Numbered from the stretch's first letter, positions 8,741 through 17,163 are shown. The stretch: 64,000 nucleotides of DNA from Acidobacteriota bacterium (GCA_016195325.1 JACPZX010000028.1:1-64000); one strand, 5' to 3'. Program-made: numbers and translations. Notes: a model not told the origin generated them from the sequence alone.

Positions 8741-9040
8741 TCAGCCTTCCACCTCGAGCAGACCGCGCTCCGCGAGCTGGCCAACCAGCCCCTGAAGGTC
8801 TCGCCGAACGTCGTCCTCCGTCGCCCCCGCGAACGCCGCGCAGACCGAATCCGTCAGGACCCCGACGGATCGGGAACCGTCGCACAGTTTCCAGGTGAAT
8901 AGGGCCGTCGCGTTCAAGATGTGGACGAGGGCCCCTTCCCTGTCATAAACGAGCCCCTCGTCCCCGACTTCCTGCAGAACGAGATCCCTGCGGGTCTTCG
9001 GTTTGATGCTCGCGTTCGACTCCGACCGGCTCAGAGCCAA
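8741..9040 (-). CDS. PqqD-like (RRE-type) small protein
   Basis: About 99 residues matching the PqqD family, the small winged-helix proteins that bind leader peptides and present them to modifying enzymes. Visible are HILNATALFTWKLCDGSRSV (helix and turn typical of PqqD) and the C-terminal EDDVRRDLQGLVGQLAERGL helix. The start is uncertain. TTG at 9040 follows the GAGGGA ribosome-binding sequence with no spacing, while CTG at 9034 has ideal 6-base spacing; no ATG or GTG is available nearby. The gene begins 4 bases after the stop of the upstream secreted paralogue, and that stop forms part of the ribosome-binding site, so the two are coupled. No obvious short precursor peptide is adjacent; the secreted paralogues are the nearest candidate partners. 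Confidence 0.75.
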   Translation of the reverse strand: MALSRSESNASIKPKTRRDLVLQEVGDEGLVYDREGALVHILNATALFTWKLCDGSRSVGVLTDSVCAAFAGATEDDVRRDLQGLVGQLAERGLLEVEG

Positions 9041-9044
9041 TCCC

Positions 9045-10418
9045 TCAGCGCCCGGAGACCAGGAATGACGTCGGGCCCGTGAACTCCTGGCCTCTGGCAT
9101 CCCTTCCGACGACCCTCCAGTAGACGCCTCCATCCGTCCCCTTCGCGACGAGGCCGGAGATCGCCTGAGCTTCGGAGAGCGACAGCGTACGGCTCGATCC
9201 GCTCCAGACCTTGAGGTGCACCGTGGAGCCATCAGGAAATGTCGCATCCGCGGCAACCTGGACGTCGATCTTCAGACGTCCCTCCGTCTCCCAGCGAAAC
9301 CTTCCACCCGCCGAGAGCCTGGCCTCGTCCGACGGGCCCAGGAGCCTGATCGCCGAGTTGTTCACGTTGGGCCTGGCGATCATCGGATCGTGGATTGTGT
9401 TCACGCCCGTGATGTCCCAGTCCTCGATCGAGTAGGCGTACTTCTTCCCGTTGACCGCCGTCGAATCCGTGAACGAGTAGTCGGCGCCGCTCACCGGGCT
9501 CCCCTTCGACTCGATCAGCACGTCGTTCAGGGCCACCGTCACCTGAGTTCGGAGGTCCTTTCGGAGGATGCGGAACCCGACGGTGTCGGTCTCGCTCGCC
9601 GTGGACCAGGCGACGTCGACCGAGGAGTTCGAGGCCGTCGCGCGCGCGCCGGCCATGCTCACGAGGAGGCTGCCGCCCTCGCACGGTCCGATGAAGGCGC
9701 TCCCTCCGCTCACGCCGGCCTGGAAGCGGCCGACCGCGGTGACAATCTTGCTGCCCGGCGGGATGTACGAGCCGACGCTCGTGAACGAGCAGGCCGTGAT
9801 CTTGGTCATGTCTCCGGTGACCTGCATCACGAACGTGACGCTCTTGCCGGCCTTGATCTCGAGGGTGTTCCCGCCGTTCCCCCCCGTGTCGATCCCCTTG
9901 TTGCCGAAGAACACGTTGAACCGCCCGAACCCGTCCATGCGGAGTTCCTTGAGGCTCGAGCCCGTCGGATAGTCAATCTTGTTGTCGGTGCGATCCCTGT
10001 CGAAGGCCTGCTGCCAGGGGGTCAGCGTGGCGCCCGGTGGAGCACCGGTCGTGGCCGAGATGAGCTGGACCCCGGTCACTTCGGGAGCGGTGTTGAACCC
10101 GAGCGCCGTCAGGGAAGCGGTCGTCGTGGTCTGGTTGATCACGACGAGCGTCAGGCGCCCCGTGGAGCGATCGAAGGAATAGTTGAAGTCGGCTTCGGCA
10201 ATCGTGCCGTCGTCGAGGCGGCCCGGATTGCTGAAGGAAACGCCCGCGCTCGAAAGCGAACCCCCGCCGCCGATCTGGGTGTGGCTGGAGGTCAGATTCT
10301 GGCTGAGGCACTGGTTGACCGTGGGATTGCACGCGCGCTGCGCGTACGAGGGTGACGACGCGCCGAGGACGACGCCGAGGACGAAGACGCCCGTCGCGAT
10401 GGCATGTGAATGCTTCAT
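9045..10418 (-). CDS. secreted beta-rich protein, paralogue A
   Basis: A 457-residue protein starting at the ATG of MKHSHAIATG, with GGGGG a few bases upstream. The signal peptide ends near PSYAQ. An N-terminal Cys pair (RACNPTVNQC) is followed by a domain of about 250 residues with the signatures DGTIAEA, FDRSTGRLTL and ACSFTSVGSYIP, and then an Fn3-like region (VDVAWSTASETDTVGFRIL, VNGKKYAYSIEDWD). The C-terminal part has GGVYWRVVGRDARGQ. It is collinear along its whole length with the gene at 10823-12178, so the pair arose by tandem duplication. I do not know a function for the N-terminal domain. The pqqD-like gene follows by 4 bases, making this protein a possible client of the HprK-like/PqqD system (inference). 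Confidence 0.75.
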   Translation of the reverse strand: MKHSHAIATGVFVLGVVLGASSPSYAQRACNPTVNQCLSQNLTSSHTQIGGGGSLSSAGVSFSNPGRLDDGTIAEADFNYSFDRSTGRLTLVVINQTTTTASLTALGFNTAPEVTGVQLISATTGAPPGATLTPWQQAFDRDRTDNKIDYPTGSSLKELRMDGFGRFNVFFGNKGIDTGGNGGNTLEIKAGKSVTFVMQVTGDMTKITACSFTSVGSYIPPGSKIVTAVGRFQAGVSGGSAFIGPCEGGSLLVSMAGARATASNSSVDVAWSTASETDTVGFRILRKDLRTQVTVALNDVLIESKGSPVSGADYSFTDSTAVNGKKYAYSIEDWDITGVNTIHDPMIARPNVNNSAIRLLGPSDEARLSAGGRFRWETEGRLKIDVQVAADATFPDGSTVHLKVWSGSSRTLSLSEAQAISGLVAKGTDGGVYWRVVGRDARGQEFTGPTSFLVSGR

Positions 10419-10596
10419 GATTCCCCCAACTGCGCTCGAGGCAGCGGCAAGGTTGTATGGTTCCCAGGGCACGATGTCCCACCGCGGCGCACGCTGGCAG
10501 AGCAGACGGGCGCGCCGCGATCGCTCTCGAAGCTCGATCACCGGGTGTCAGTGAACCGGGCCAAGGATTCAGCAGACTCGGATCGATTAGAGCGGG

Positions 10597-10625
10597 AATA
10601 TACATGGGCCGACAACCCAGATCAA
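10597..10625 (-). promoter_or_regulatory. sigma70-type promoter of paralogue A
   Basis: On the minus strand TTGATC (10625-10620) and TATATT (10602-10597) are separated by 17 bases. The start codon is about 180 bases downstream, so the mRNA would have a long leader. Confidence 0.65.
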
Positions 10626-10787
10626 CCGGATTGTCGGGCCTTTTCAGAGGATGGGGTCCTGCGGGGGCCTGCGCTGCCGGCCTCTGCGCGCCCCAATCGA
10701 AGCTGGAGACCCGGCACCGCTTGCCGCTTCCGGGGTTCATTCTTTCTTGGGATTGTTCGATGAGGGTCCGGCGAGCGACAGGACGCA

Positions 10788-10809
10788 CCCGGGGGATGTC
10801 TCCCCCGGG
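10788..10809 (-). terminator. hairpin after paralogue B (weak terminator)
   Basis: Perfect 9-bp stem (CCCGGGGGA / TCCCCCGGG) with a 4-base loop, 13 bases past the stop codon. It lacks a clear T tract on the minus strand, so termination would be inefficient or need other factors. Confidence 0.45.
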
Positions 10810-10822
10810 CACTTCCGCTGGA

Positions 10823-12178
10823 TCAGTTGGTCGTCGAAAGGAAGTAGGTCTGACTCCGGCTCGACTGGCCCCGCCCGTCTCTGGACGTGACGCGCCAGTA
10901 CACGCCCCCCTCCCCGGCCGCGCCCATCGCGCGCACCAGATCCGCCTCACGTCCCGTCAGGGAGCGCGCCATCCGCCCGGCGGTCCTGAGCTGGAGCGTG
11001 GCCGTGGTCGGAAAACCGGCGTCGGCTGAAATCTCCACGACGGAGCTCTGGCGGCCGTCCGACTCCCACTTCAAGCGCGTGTCGGACTTCAGCGCGGCGT
11101 CGTACCCGGGCTCGAGGAGCCGGACCGACGGTCTTGAAGGATTCGGAACGATTTCCTTGCCCGCGTGAATCGTGTTCTTCCCGCCGAGATCCCAGTCCTC
11201 GACCTGGTACCGGTACTTGCGACCATTGACCGCCGTCGTATCGACGTAGGCGTACGCATAGCCCGATGTCGGGGAGCCCTGCGCGGGGACGAGGTTCGAG
11301 TTGAGAGCCACCGTCGTGTGAGCGCGAACGTCCGTGCGAAGAACTCGGAAGCCGGCGTTGTCGACTTCCGCGGCGGTGTCCCAGAGCGCCGTCACCTGGC
11401 CGTCCGCCCCGTACGCGTCGAACGCGCCGAATGTCACGAGCAGGCTGTCCGGGTGGCACGTCTCGATCACGCCGGCCCCGCCGTTGTCTCCGTCGCGGAA
11501 GCGCGCGCTCCCATCCACGATCTTGTCGCCCGCAGGGATGACGGACCCGTTCGACGTGAACGAGCAGGCGGAAATCCGGACGAGATCGCCGCTCACCTGG
11601 AAGACGAACGTCACGCTGTGCCCCGGAGCGATTTCGTTCTTCGGCACGCCGTCGACCGTGCCGGTGCTCAGCGACGGATGGTTGCTCAGGAACGCATGGA
11701 AGAGCCCGAAGCCTTCACCGTGGAGCGAATCCAGCCACGGGGCGTTGTCCACGATCCCGTCGGCGCGATCCCTGTCGAATGCGGCCGTCCACGAAAGCGT
11801 CCCCGTGTGAGAGATGAGGGTCAGGCCGCTGACCGCTGCGGTCCCGTTGAAGAAGACGCCTGTCAGGTGCGCCTCTGTCTTTGTCGTGTTGGTGACGATC
11901 AGAGTCAATCGCGCTGTCGAGCGGTCGAACGTGAACTGGTAGACCGCCTCCGCGATGGTACCGTCGCTGAGCGTCCCGTGGCCGTCGACCGTCCCGCGGC
12001 TTCCGAGCGAGCCGTCACCGCCGATCTGGAGCCGGCTCGTGGTGACCGTCGCCTCCCAATCGCAATTGTTCGCGGTGAGCGTGCAGGTGGAGCCGGACGC
12101 CGGAAGGGCCGCCACTAGGGCCAGAGTGAAAACGCTGAGCGCTGCGATGGTGCGGGGCACTGATCGGCGTTGCGGCAC
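10823..12178 (-). CDS. secreted beta-rich protein, paralogue B
   Basis: A 451-residue protein. I choose the GTG at 12178 because GGGAGG lies at correct spacing; the frame is open 39 bases further without a better site. The signal peptide (RTIAALSVFTLALVAALPASGS) is followed by a Cys pair (CTLTANNC). The rest aligns with paralogue A throughout: DGTIAEAVYQFTFDRSTARL, EIAPGHSVTFVFQVSGDLV, ISACSFTSNGSVIPAG, an Fn3-like segment with EDWDLGGKNTIH and the C-terminal GGVYWRVTSRDGRGQ. Paralogue identity is moderate, so the duplication is not recent. Function unknown; probably an extracellular or surface protein. It has its own promoter and a hairpin after the stop, so it is likely transcribed apart from paralogue A. 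Confidence 0.75.
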   Translation of the reverse strand: MPQRRSVPRTIAALSVFTLALVAALPASGSTCTLTANNCDWEATVTTSRLQIGGDGSLGSRGTVDGHGTLSDGTIAEAVYQFTFDRSTARLTLIVTNTTKTEAHLTGVFFNGTAAVSGLTLISHTGTLSWTAAFDRDRADGIVDNAPWLDSLHGEGFGLFHAFLSNHPSLSTGTVDGVPKNEIAPGHSVTFVFQVSGDLVRISACSFTSNGSVIPAGDKIVDGSARFRDGDNGGAGVIETCHPDSLLVTFGAFDAYGADGQVTALWDTAAEVDNAGFRVLRTDVRAHTTVALNSNLVPAQGSPTSGYAYAYVDTTAVNGRKYRYQVEDWDLGGKNTIHAGKEIVPNPSRPSVRLLEPGYDAALKSDTRLKWESDGRQSSVVEISADAGFPTTATLQLRTAGRMARSLTGREADLVRAMGAAGEGGVYWRVTSRDGRGQSSRSQTYFLSTTN

Positions 12179-12513
12179 GCGAACCTCCCATTCCCATGAG
12201 CCCTGCTTTCGACGCAAGGGTCTCTCGACAAGACACCCGGACTCGACGATTTACTTGACGCCCGATAACGGGCTCCGGGACGGGCCATCCGGCGCGCATC
12301 GTCGCGCTCCGGCGTCTCGAAGGGCAGGTGCCCGAAATCTACCCAACTCCCGGCGCCTGGTCAACCCAAATGTGGCGTGGGGCGGAAACAATCAGGACAA
12401 GTACGATTGTTCCGGGACATCGGCGATGCGGTTCGCAGACGTTCTTGGTCGTTCGAGTCGGGCCGGGATGTCCTGGATCGCGTGGTCGGGAGGTCGCGGC
12501 TCGCGGAGGAAAA
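12179..12513. other. 335-base intergenic region
   Basis: It contains the promoter of paralogue B (12336-12364), a small GCCCG-loop-CGGGC hairpin at 12260-12273 inside the leader, and no recognisable gene. No terminator with a T tract is visible for the cohesin-like lipoprotein gene that ends at 12514. Confidence 0.65.
12336..12364 (-). promoter_or_regulatory. sigma70-type promoter of paralogue B
   Basis: TTGACC (12364-12359) and TAGATT (12341-12336) on the minus strand with a 17-base spacer. The leader to the GTG start is about 150 bases. Confidence 0.65.
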
Positions 12514-13137
12514 TCAGTTCGAGATGATGGTGCCGCCCGCGTACCCGGCGCCGCCAAGAGTGTACGGCGTCACGAACTGCGTCACGGGATCCGCGAAGAA
12601 GAGGGTCGTCCCACTGAGCGAGTCCGTGTTGAGGAGATTGATGGGGGAGCTGACCCCCTTCTGCTTGACGCTGAACGTGAGGCGGACGAGAGCCGACACG
12701 CCTCCCGAGACGCGGAAGGAGCTCGGAAGCTCCAGCGCGACGGTCCCGATGAGATCCCCGGCGGCGGCGACGGTGCAGGCCGGGGTCCCGGGAGCGAGTT
12801 TGTTCGCCGGGAGGATGGGCGCCGCCGAGCAGCCGACGAAATCGAGCACCGTGTCGTCGAATCCGAGCTCGAAATTCACCCCGTTGAGGAGGAGCGACGC
12901 GTCACAGTCGGTGGCGGTCAGGTTGATGTTGACCACGGATCCGTTCGTCGACGCGGGTTGGAGCGAGAGCTGATCCGGCCGGGCGCACGTGGCGGGAGAG
13001 GCGGGAGTGAAGCTCCCGTTGACGCCGTGCGAGGCCGGAGGGAACGCTTTCTCCGCCTTCTTTCCGCAGCCGGCGCCCGCCGCGGCCGCCGCCAGAAACG
13101 CGAGCGCCAGGGCAGTCCGGGTTGACGACGTCTTCAT
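12514..13137 (-). CDS. cohesin-like lipoprotein
   Basis: A 207-residue lipoprotein. The signal ends in a lipobox (AAAGAGC, then GKK), so it should be lipid-anchored at the envelope. The mature domain reads like a cohesin/CBM-type beta sandwich: SVVNINLTATDCDASLLLNG, ELGFDDTVLDFVGC, ALVRLTFSVKQKG and the closing FFADPVTQFV. Cohesins bind dockerin modules, and the gene just upstream encodes a clear dockerin-type repeat pair; the two overlap by ATGA. I infer that this protein may tether the dockerin protein to the outer membrane. An alternative is that the fold is only structurally cohesin-like, as in some secreted adhesion proteins. The region carries four Cys beyond the lipobox, which might form disulfides. 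Confidence 0.7.
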   Translation of the reverse strand: MKTSSTRTALALAFLAAAAAGAGCGKKAEKAFPPASHGVNGSFTPASPATCARPDQLSLQPASTNGSVVNINLTATDCDASLLLNGVNFELGFDDTVLDFVGCSAAPILPANKLAPGTPACTVAAAGDLIGTVALELPSSFRVSGGVSALVRLTFSVKQKGVSSPINLLNTDSLSGTTLFFADPVTQFVTPYTLGGAGYAGGTIISN

Positions 13138-13982
13138 GGGAACGGCCCCACCATGCCCAAGAAGCTGAAGAAGATCGCCAGATCGGCGCCGTCGACGTTG
13201 CCGTCGAGATCCATGTCGATGTTCGTGTTGTAGTGCGCGTCCCCGACCGTTGAAGGGAACCCGAGGAGCATGCTCACGAAATCGCCTCCATCGATGCGGT
13301 TCGATCCGTCGATGTCGGCGCGTCCCGGGCGAACGCCCACGGTGATCGCGTTGACCTTGACGGCGCTCGAGCCCCCGGGATTCGTGACCGTCAGCGAATA
13401 CTGCTTGGCCTGGGCGAGTGCGGCGACGTTGACGGTGGCCACGAGCGTGGTCGGAACCCCCGTCGTCGTCACCGTCCCCACCGAGATGCCGGGGCCGAAG
13501 CTCACGGCGCTCGTGGAGACGAAGTTGGAGCCCGTGATGGTGACGGTGATCCCGCCCTGACCCTGCAGCGCCGTGGTCGGCGTGACGGTGCGTATCGTGG
13601 GGGTCACGCTGGGCTGCGCGCTGATGACGTTGGAAAATCCGCTCTCATTGCCGCTGACGTCGAGCGACGTGACACCGAAGAACCAGACCTTGGTCGAGTC
13701 GAGATTTCCCACGACCTGATCCACGACGCCCGTCCCGACGTCGAACGTCTTGAAGGCGAGCGGCTTCGCCGCGCTGGGCGCGAGGGTAAACGTGTTGGGG
13801 TCGTCGTCCACGTACAGACGGTAGCCCGCGAGGTCGGGATCGGTCACGTTCGGGTTCCACGCGACCTCGATGCTTCCGACGGAAGCCTGGGCGCGCACCA
13901 GGCCACCCGAGCACACGAGCAGGGACGCCAGCGCCAGCAGCGCCCGCCGCGCCCTACTCGATGACAAGGGTTCCTGACTCAT
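13134..13982 (-). CDS. secreted Fn3 / IPT-TIG / dockerin protein
   Basis: A 282-residue secreted protein. The signal peptide ends near VRAQA. Next come an Fn3-like domain (GSIEVAWNPNVTDPDLAGYRL, residues about 35-125) and an IPT/TIG domain (TIRTVTPTTALQGQGGITVT, about 130-215). The C-terminus (about 220-282) is a dockerin-like duplicated calcium loop: DIDGSNRIDGGD and DMDLDGNVDGADL, each with the Asp pattern of dockerin F-hand motifs. It overlaps the preceding cohesin-like gene by 29 bases and the following cohesin-like lipoprotein gene by ATGA, so the three are coupled. The dockerin should pair with one of the cohesin-like neighbours; specificity cannot be judged from sequence. The start lacks a strong ribosome-binding site, consistent with coupling. 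Confidence 0.78.
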   Translation of the reverse strand: MSQEPLSSSRARRALLALASLLVCSGGLVRAQASVGSIEVAWNPNVTDPDLAGYRLYVDDDPNTFTLAPSAAKPLAFKTFDVGTGVVDQVVGNLDSTKVWFFGVTSLDVSGNESGFSNVISAQPSVTPTIRTVTPTTALQGQGGITVTITGSNFVSTSAVSFGPGISVGTVTTTGVPTTLVATVNVAALAQAKQYSLTVTNPGGSSAVKVNAITVGVRPGRADIDGSNRIDGGDFVSMLLGFPSTVGDAHYNTNIDMDLDGNVDGADLAIFFSFLGMVGPFP

Positions 13983-14541
13983 AGCTGGCCTGCAGATCGC
14001 GGGCGCCTCCGTCGAAGAGTCTCACGCCGGTCAGAAGAATGGTCGTCGTTCCCGGAGCCACCGCCTCGAACTCCAGCTCGACGAGGGTCTCGGTCTGGGC
14101 GAAGCCGCCGGGTGTGGACGATCGATAGACGACGAGCTCCCCGGGATTGCGGGAGGCCCTCACGATCAGGGCGCCTCCCCCGGTGGGTGCTGATTCCACG
14201 TACCGGACGAGAGCCGGATTCGTGGTCAGGTGGAAAGCGGCGCGACGCGCCGCCCCCGTCCCGCCGAAGAGCCGGACCATGATTCGAATCCTCTCCCCTG
14301 GCGCCGCGGGAAGCCTGTCGCTGAGCGACTGGAAGAGAGGCGTCGCCGCCGGGATCGCCGCGTGATGGCGCCGCCCAGGGTGTGCCGTCTTGCGCTCGAT
14401 GCGGGGCGCCTGGCCGGTCGACGGCGCCACGATGGAATCCGCGGGCGCCGCAAGGATCGCGCCCGCCGTGGCGACGAACGCGGCCAGGGAGGCGGCGCCC
14501 ACGAGGGCCCGACCCGAGAGCCGGCGCGCTTCGACCGTCAC
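13954..14541 (-). CDS. secreted cohesin-like domain protein
   Basis: A 195-residue protein with a GTG start that overlaps the stop of the beta-helix gene as GTGA. The N-terminus has a hydrophobic signal (ALVGAASLAAFVATAGAILA). After a basic linker the C-terminal 120 residues look like a cohesin module: APGERIRIMVRLFGGTGAA, NPALVRYVESAPTGGGALIV, QTETLVELEFEAVAPGTTTI and a final ESGTLVIE strand. Similar modules occur in cellulosome scaffoldins and in secreted proteins of non-cellulolytic bacteria. The same frame stays open to 15468 over the beta-helix gene, but that part is an antiphase shadow. With the lipoprotein at 12514-13137 this makes two cohesin-like proteins bracketing one dockerin protein. 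Confidence 0.72.
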   Translation of the reverse strand: MTVEARRLSGRALVGAASLAAFVATAGAILAAPADSIVAPSTGQAPRIERKTAHPGRRHHAAIPAATPLFQSLSDRLPAAPGERIRIMVRLFGGTGAARRAAFHLTTNPALVRYVESAPTGGGALIVRASRNPGELVVYRSSTPGGFAQTETLVELEFEAVAPGTTTILLTGVRLFDGGARDLQASYESGTLVIE

Positions 14542-17036
14542 GGGATCACCCTGAGATTCACCGGCGCCGCGGGTGGCGTCGTGTCCTTCACGGTGAAGGA
14601 GTACTTCACGTCCATGTGGTTCGGCGGCGCGAAGAGGTCGTCCGCCACGACGCGCACCGTGATCACGTCTCCCGAGCTGAAGAGGTTCGCCGCCGGCGTG
14701 AACGTGACGAGGAAATCCGCCGGTGTCGCGCCGGACTGGGTGACGGAGGGCGACACGAGGGTCGGCGCGCTGGAGTCGTTGACCCCGATGTGCATCACGA
14801 TCGTCCCCGAGTTGACCCCCGCGCCAAAATCGACCACATGCGTCGAGACGTTCGTCGACGGGGGCACTCCCAGCGCGCCCGGCGCGGGATTCTGCTGCGC
14901 GAGCGCGGGAGGCGTCGGCTCCTGCGCGATCCGCACGCGGAAGTCGTTGTTCGACCACGCGCCCAGCACCGCCGTGTTCTCGTCGCGGAGCCTCACGCGC
15001 ATGTAGTAGTCGCCGGGCGTCAGCGCGTTGAGATCGGGGACGATGTAGGAGGAGGTCGACGAGAGGATGGCACCCGAGTCGAAGATCGGCCGGTCCCCGC
15101 TGACGCTGTCGAAGGTGTTCTTCGTGTCGATCTGCAACTGGAACCCCGCCTGCGTGTCCAGGTCCGTGAAGGACGTCGGGAAGAGCGCGTGCAGATCGTT
15201 GTCCCGATCGACGAGGGTCCAGGAGAACTTCGGCGAGACGTCCCCGAGCGTGAGCTCCGGCTGGAAATCGTAGGGAGGCATCGCCGCGGCCCCGGCCTCG
15301 AGCGCGCCGAGGTCCGGCGCGGCCCCGCCGCCGATCGGCACCGGAACGTTCGGGTCGCCGGCGTCGATGGCGGGACTTCCCGCCGCGAGATGGAAATCGT
15401 TCGCACCCGCGTTCACGAACTTGGGATTGCACGCGAGGTTCGAGGAAGGGTTCGGCCCGCCGAAGCAATTCGACACGAACGTGACGGTGTTCGCGTCCTG
15501 CGCGTAGAAGAAGTCGGTGTCCTTGACGTTGTTGAAGCTGAAGTTGTGCGTCACGACGGTGCCGACGGTGCTGCTCCCCTGCTGCGCGCTCTGCAGCGGC
15601 GTGAAGTCGAGGGCCGGCCCCGGGTTATTGAAGAAGATGTTGTTCCTGATGATCATGAACCGGGCGAACTCGTTGATCCCGATCCCCCTCCGGTTGTTGA
15701 CGAAGGTGTTGTTCTCGACCAGCACCTTGCCGCACCGGAGCGGCACGATGCCCGCGGCGTACCCGTTCGTCGCCTCGCTGATGTTGTAGAAGAGGTTGTC
15801 TCTCACGACGAGCCCGTCGCACGACAGGTAGGCGAAGATCCCGCCCTCCGTCGTCACGAGATCGTGGAAGGAGTTCCCCTCGATGATGCCTCCCTGGCTC
15901 CCGCTGTTGTGCCAGTGGATGGCGACGTGGCCGTTCTGGTTCTTGAACTCGTTCCCGCGCACCTCCAGGTACTTCGACCCTCCGTTCTCGAGCATGTCGA
16001 ACATCCTGGTGTCGAAGACCGAGCTGAGGACGCGGTTCCCGAACCCGCCCCCGAGAATCTGAATCCCCGTGCCCGACGAGTTGAAGGTCGACTCGAACGA
16101 GAGGTTCCTGAGGGTCACGAAGTCGGCGAAATTCAAGGAGACTCCGACGGCGGCGCCGGTGCCGCCGAGCTTCACGCCGTCGAGAACCCAGTGCTGGATT
16201 GAGACCGACGCCCCGACGAACTGGAAGGGGGCGAACGGCTGCGTTCCCACGGTGACGCCCCGGACCGTTACGGACTCGCCGGGTCGCGCCCGCACCGTGA
16301 TGGGGTTCCCCGGGGTTCCGTTCTTCACCCCCGAGAAAGTCGGTGTCATCCTCACGTTCTCGTTGTAGACGCCCGCCCGGATCGAAAGCGTGTCCCCCGG
16401 GTTCAGGACCGTCACCCCCTTGGAGATCGTCTTGAACGGCGCCGCGAGCGTCCCGGCGCTGGCGTCGTCGCCGGTGGGAGACACGAAGAACTCCTTCGGC
16501 GAGGGGTTCAGAGCCGGAAAGACCATCGCCGGGATCGCCCCGGGGGTCGGCTCGTCGACGGCGCTGACGTTGTCCGACGAAATCGGCAGCAGGTTGAGCT
16601 TGAAGACGCCGGTGCTGAAGTAGTTCGGATCCGTGTTCCAGTTCGGGTCGTTGTTGATCTGGACGCGAAGGCGCCAGTAGATGAGATCCGCGCGCGTGTC
16701 GATCGATCGCGGGAAGAAACCGGGAGCGCTGATCGAGGCGTACTGGATGTCGGTGGCCGCCTCCTGCCCGCTCTTGCTTCCGCTCCCGCTGTCCCAGAAC
16801 CAGATCTGCCCGAAATGGCCGTTGAAATTCGGATCGGAGTCGATCTGGATCTGCCAGTTAGTCTGGGTCCCGCTCGGAACCGTCCAGCTGAAATGCGGGT
16901 TCGGGGTGACGACGTGCGTGTTGCTCAGCACCCCCTCGACGAGCATCGTGCTCGGATTGACCTTGATGACGGCCGCGGGCGAGAGCCCGGATCCGAGAAC
17001 CACCAGGAGAGCGAAACCGATCACGAGGCGCCTCAA
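14538..17036 (-). CDS. secreted right-handed beta-helix protein with Ig-like domains
   Basis: An 832-residue secreted protein (TTG start at 17036 with GAGGA upstream; a GTG four codons in is an alternative). After the signal peptide an N-terminal beta-sandwich (HFSWTVPSGTQTNWQIQID) leads to a DUF1565-type parallel beta-helix: FFVSPTGDDASAGTLAAPFK, LNPGDTLSIRAGVYNENV, and then repeated short strands rich in Asn (VRDNLFYNIS, VENNTFVNNRRGIG, IRNNIFFNN). The C-terminal third holds two further beta-sandwich domains resembling Fn3 and SbsA-type Ig folds (PTPPALAQQNPAPGALGVPP). Beta-helices of this type often bind or cleave polysaccharide. No lyase active site could be assigned. It leads the coupled operon with the cohesin/dockerin genes and has a good promoter at 17126-17154. 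Confidence 0.78.
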   Translation of the reverse strand: MRRLVIGFALLVVLGSGLSPAAVIKVNPSTMLVEGVLSNTHVVTPNPHFSWTVPSGTQTNWQIQIDSDPNFNGHFGQIWFWDSGSGSKSGQEAATDIQYASISAPGFFPRSIDTRADLIYWRLRVQINNDPNWNTDPNYFSTGVFKLNLLPISSDNVSAVDEPTPGAIPAMVFPALNPSPKEFFVSPTGDDASAGTLAAPFKTISKGVTVLNPGDTLSIRAGVYNENVRMTPTFSGVKNGTPGNPITVRARPGESVTVRGVTVGTQPFAPFQFVGASVSIQHWVLDGVKLGGTGAAVGVSLNFADFVTLRNLSFESTFNSSGTGIQILGGGFGNRVLSSVFDTRMFDMLENGGSKYLEVRGNEFKNQNGHVAIHWHNSGSQGGIIEGNSFHDLVTTEGGIFAYLSCDGLVVRDNLFYNISEATNGYAAGIVPLRCGKVLVENNTFVNNRRGIGINEFARFMIIRNNIFFNNPGPALDFTPLQSAQQGSSTVGTVVTHNFSFNNVKDTDFFYAQDANTVTFVSNCFGGPNPSSNLACNPKFVNAGANDFHLAAGSPAIDAGDPNVPVPIGGGAAPDLGALEAGAAAMPPYDFQPELTLGDVSPKFSWTLVDRDNDLHALFPTSFTDLDTQAGFQLQIDTKNTFDSVSGDRPIFDSGAILSSTSSYIVPDLNALTPGDYYMRVRLRDENTAVLGAWSNNDFRVRIAQEPTPPALAQQNPAPGALGVPPSTNVSTHVVDFGAGVNSGTIVMHIGVNDSSAPTLVSPSVTQSGATPADFLVTFTPAANLFSSGDVITVRVVADDLFAPPNHMDVKYSFTVKDTTPPAAPVNLRVIP

Positions 17037-17125
17037 TCAGGAGTCCTCGCGGGGCCTGAGACGTAAGGGATCGACCCCGGTACGGTGCCGCGCGGTGCGG
17101 AAAGAGGTCATAAGCACAGTTTCAA

Positions 17126-17154
17126 AGGCTAGCGCCCGCGACAAGCTTCGTCAA
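17126..17154 (-). promoter_or_regulatory. sigma70-type promoter of the beta-helix/cohesin/dockerin operon
   Basis: TTGACG (17154-17149) and TAGCCT (17131-17126) on the minus strand, 17-base spacing. It begins just after the end of the exopolysaccharide operon, where no terminator is visible, so some readthrough is possible. Confidence 0.6.
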
Positions 17155-17163
17155 GACACGGGG

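Larger units (their letters stand above)
10419..10822. other. 404-base intergenic region between the two secreted paralogues
   Basis: It holds the terminator-like hairpin of the upstream gene (10788-10809), the minus-strand promoter at 10597-10625 and a leader of roughly 170 bases before paralogue A. I see no credible gene in it. Confidence 0.7.
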
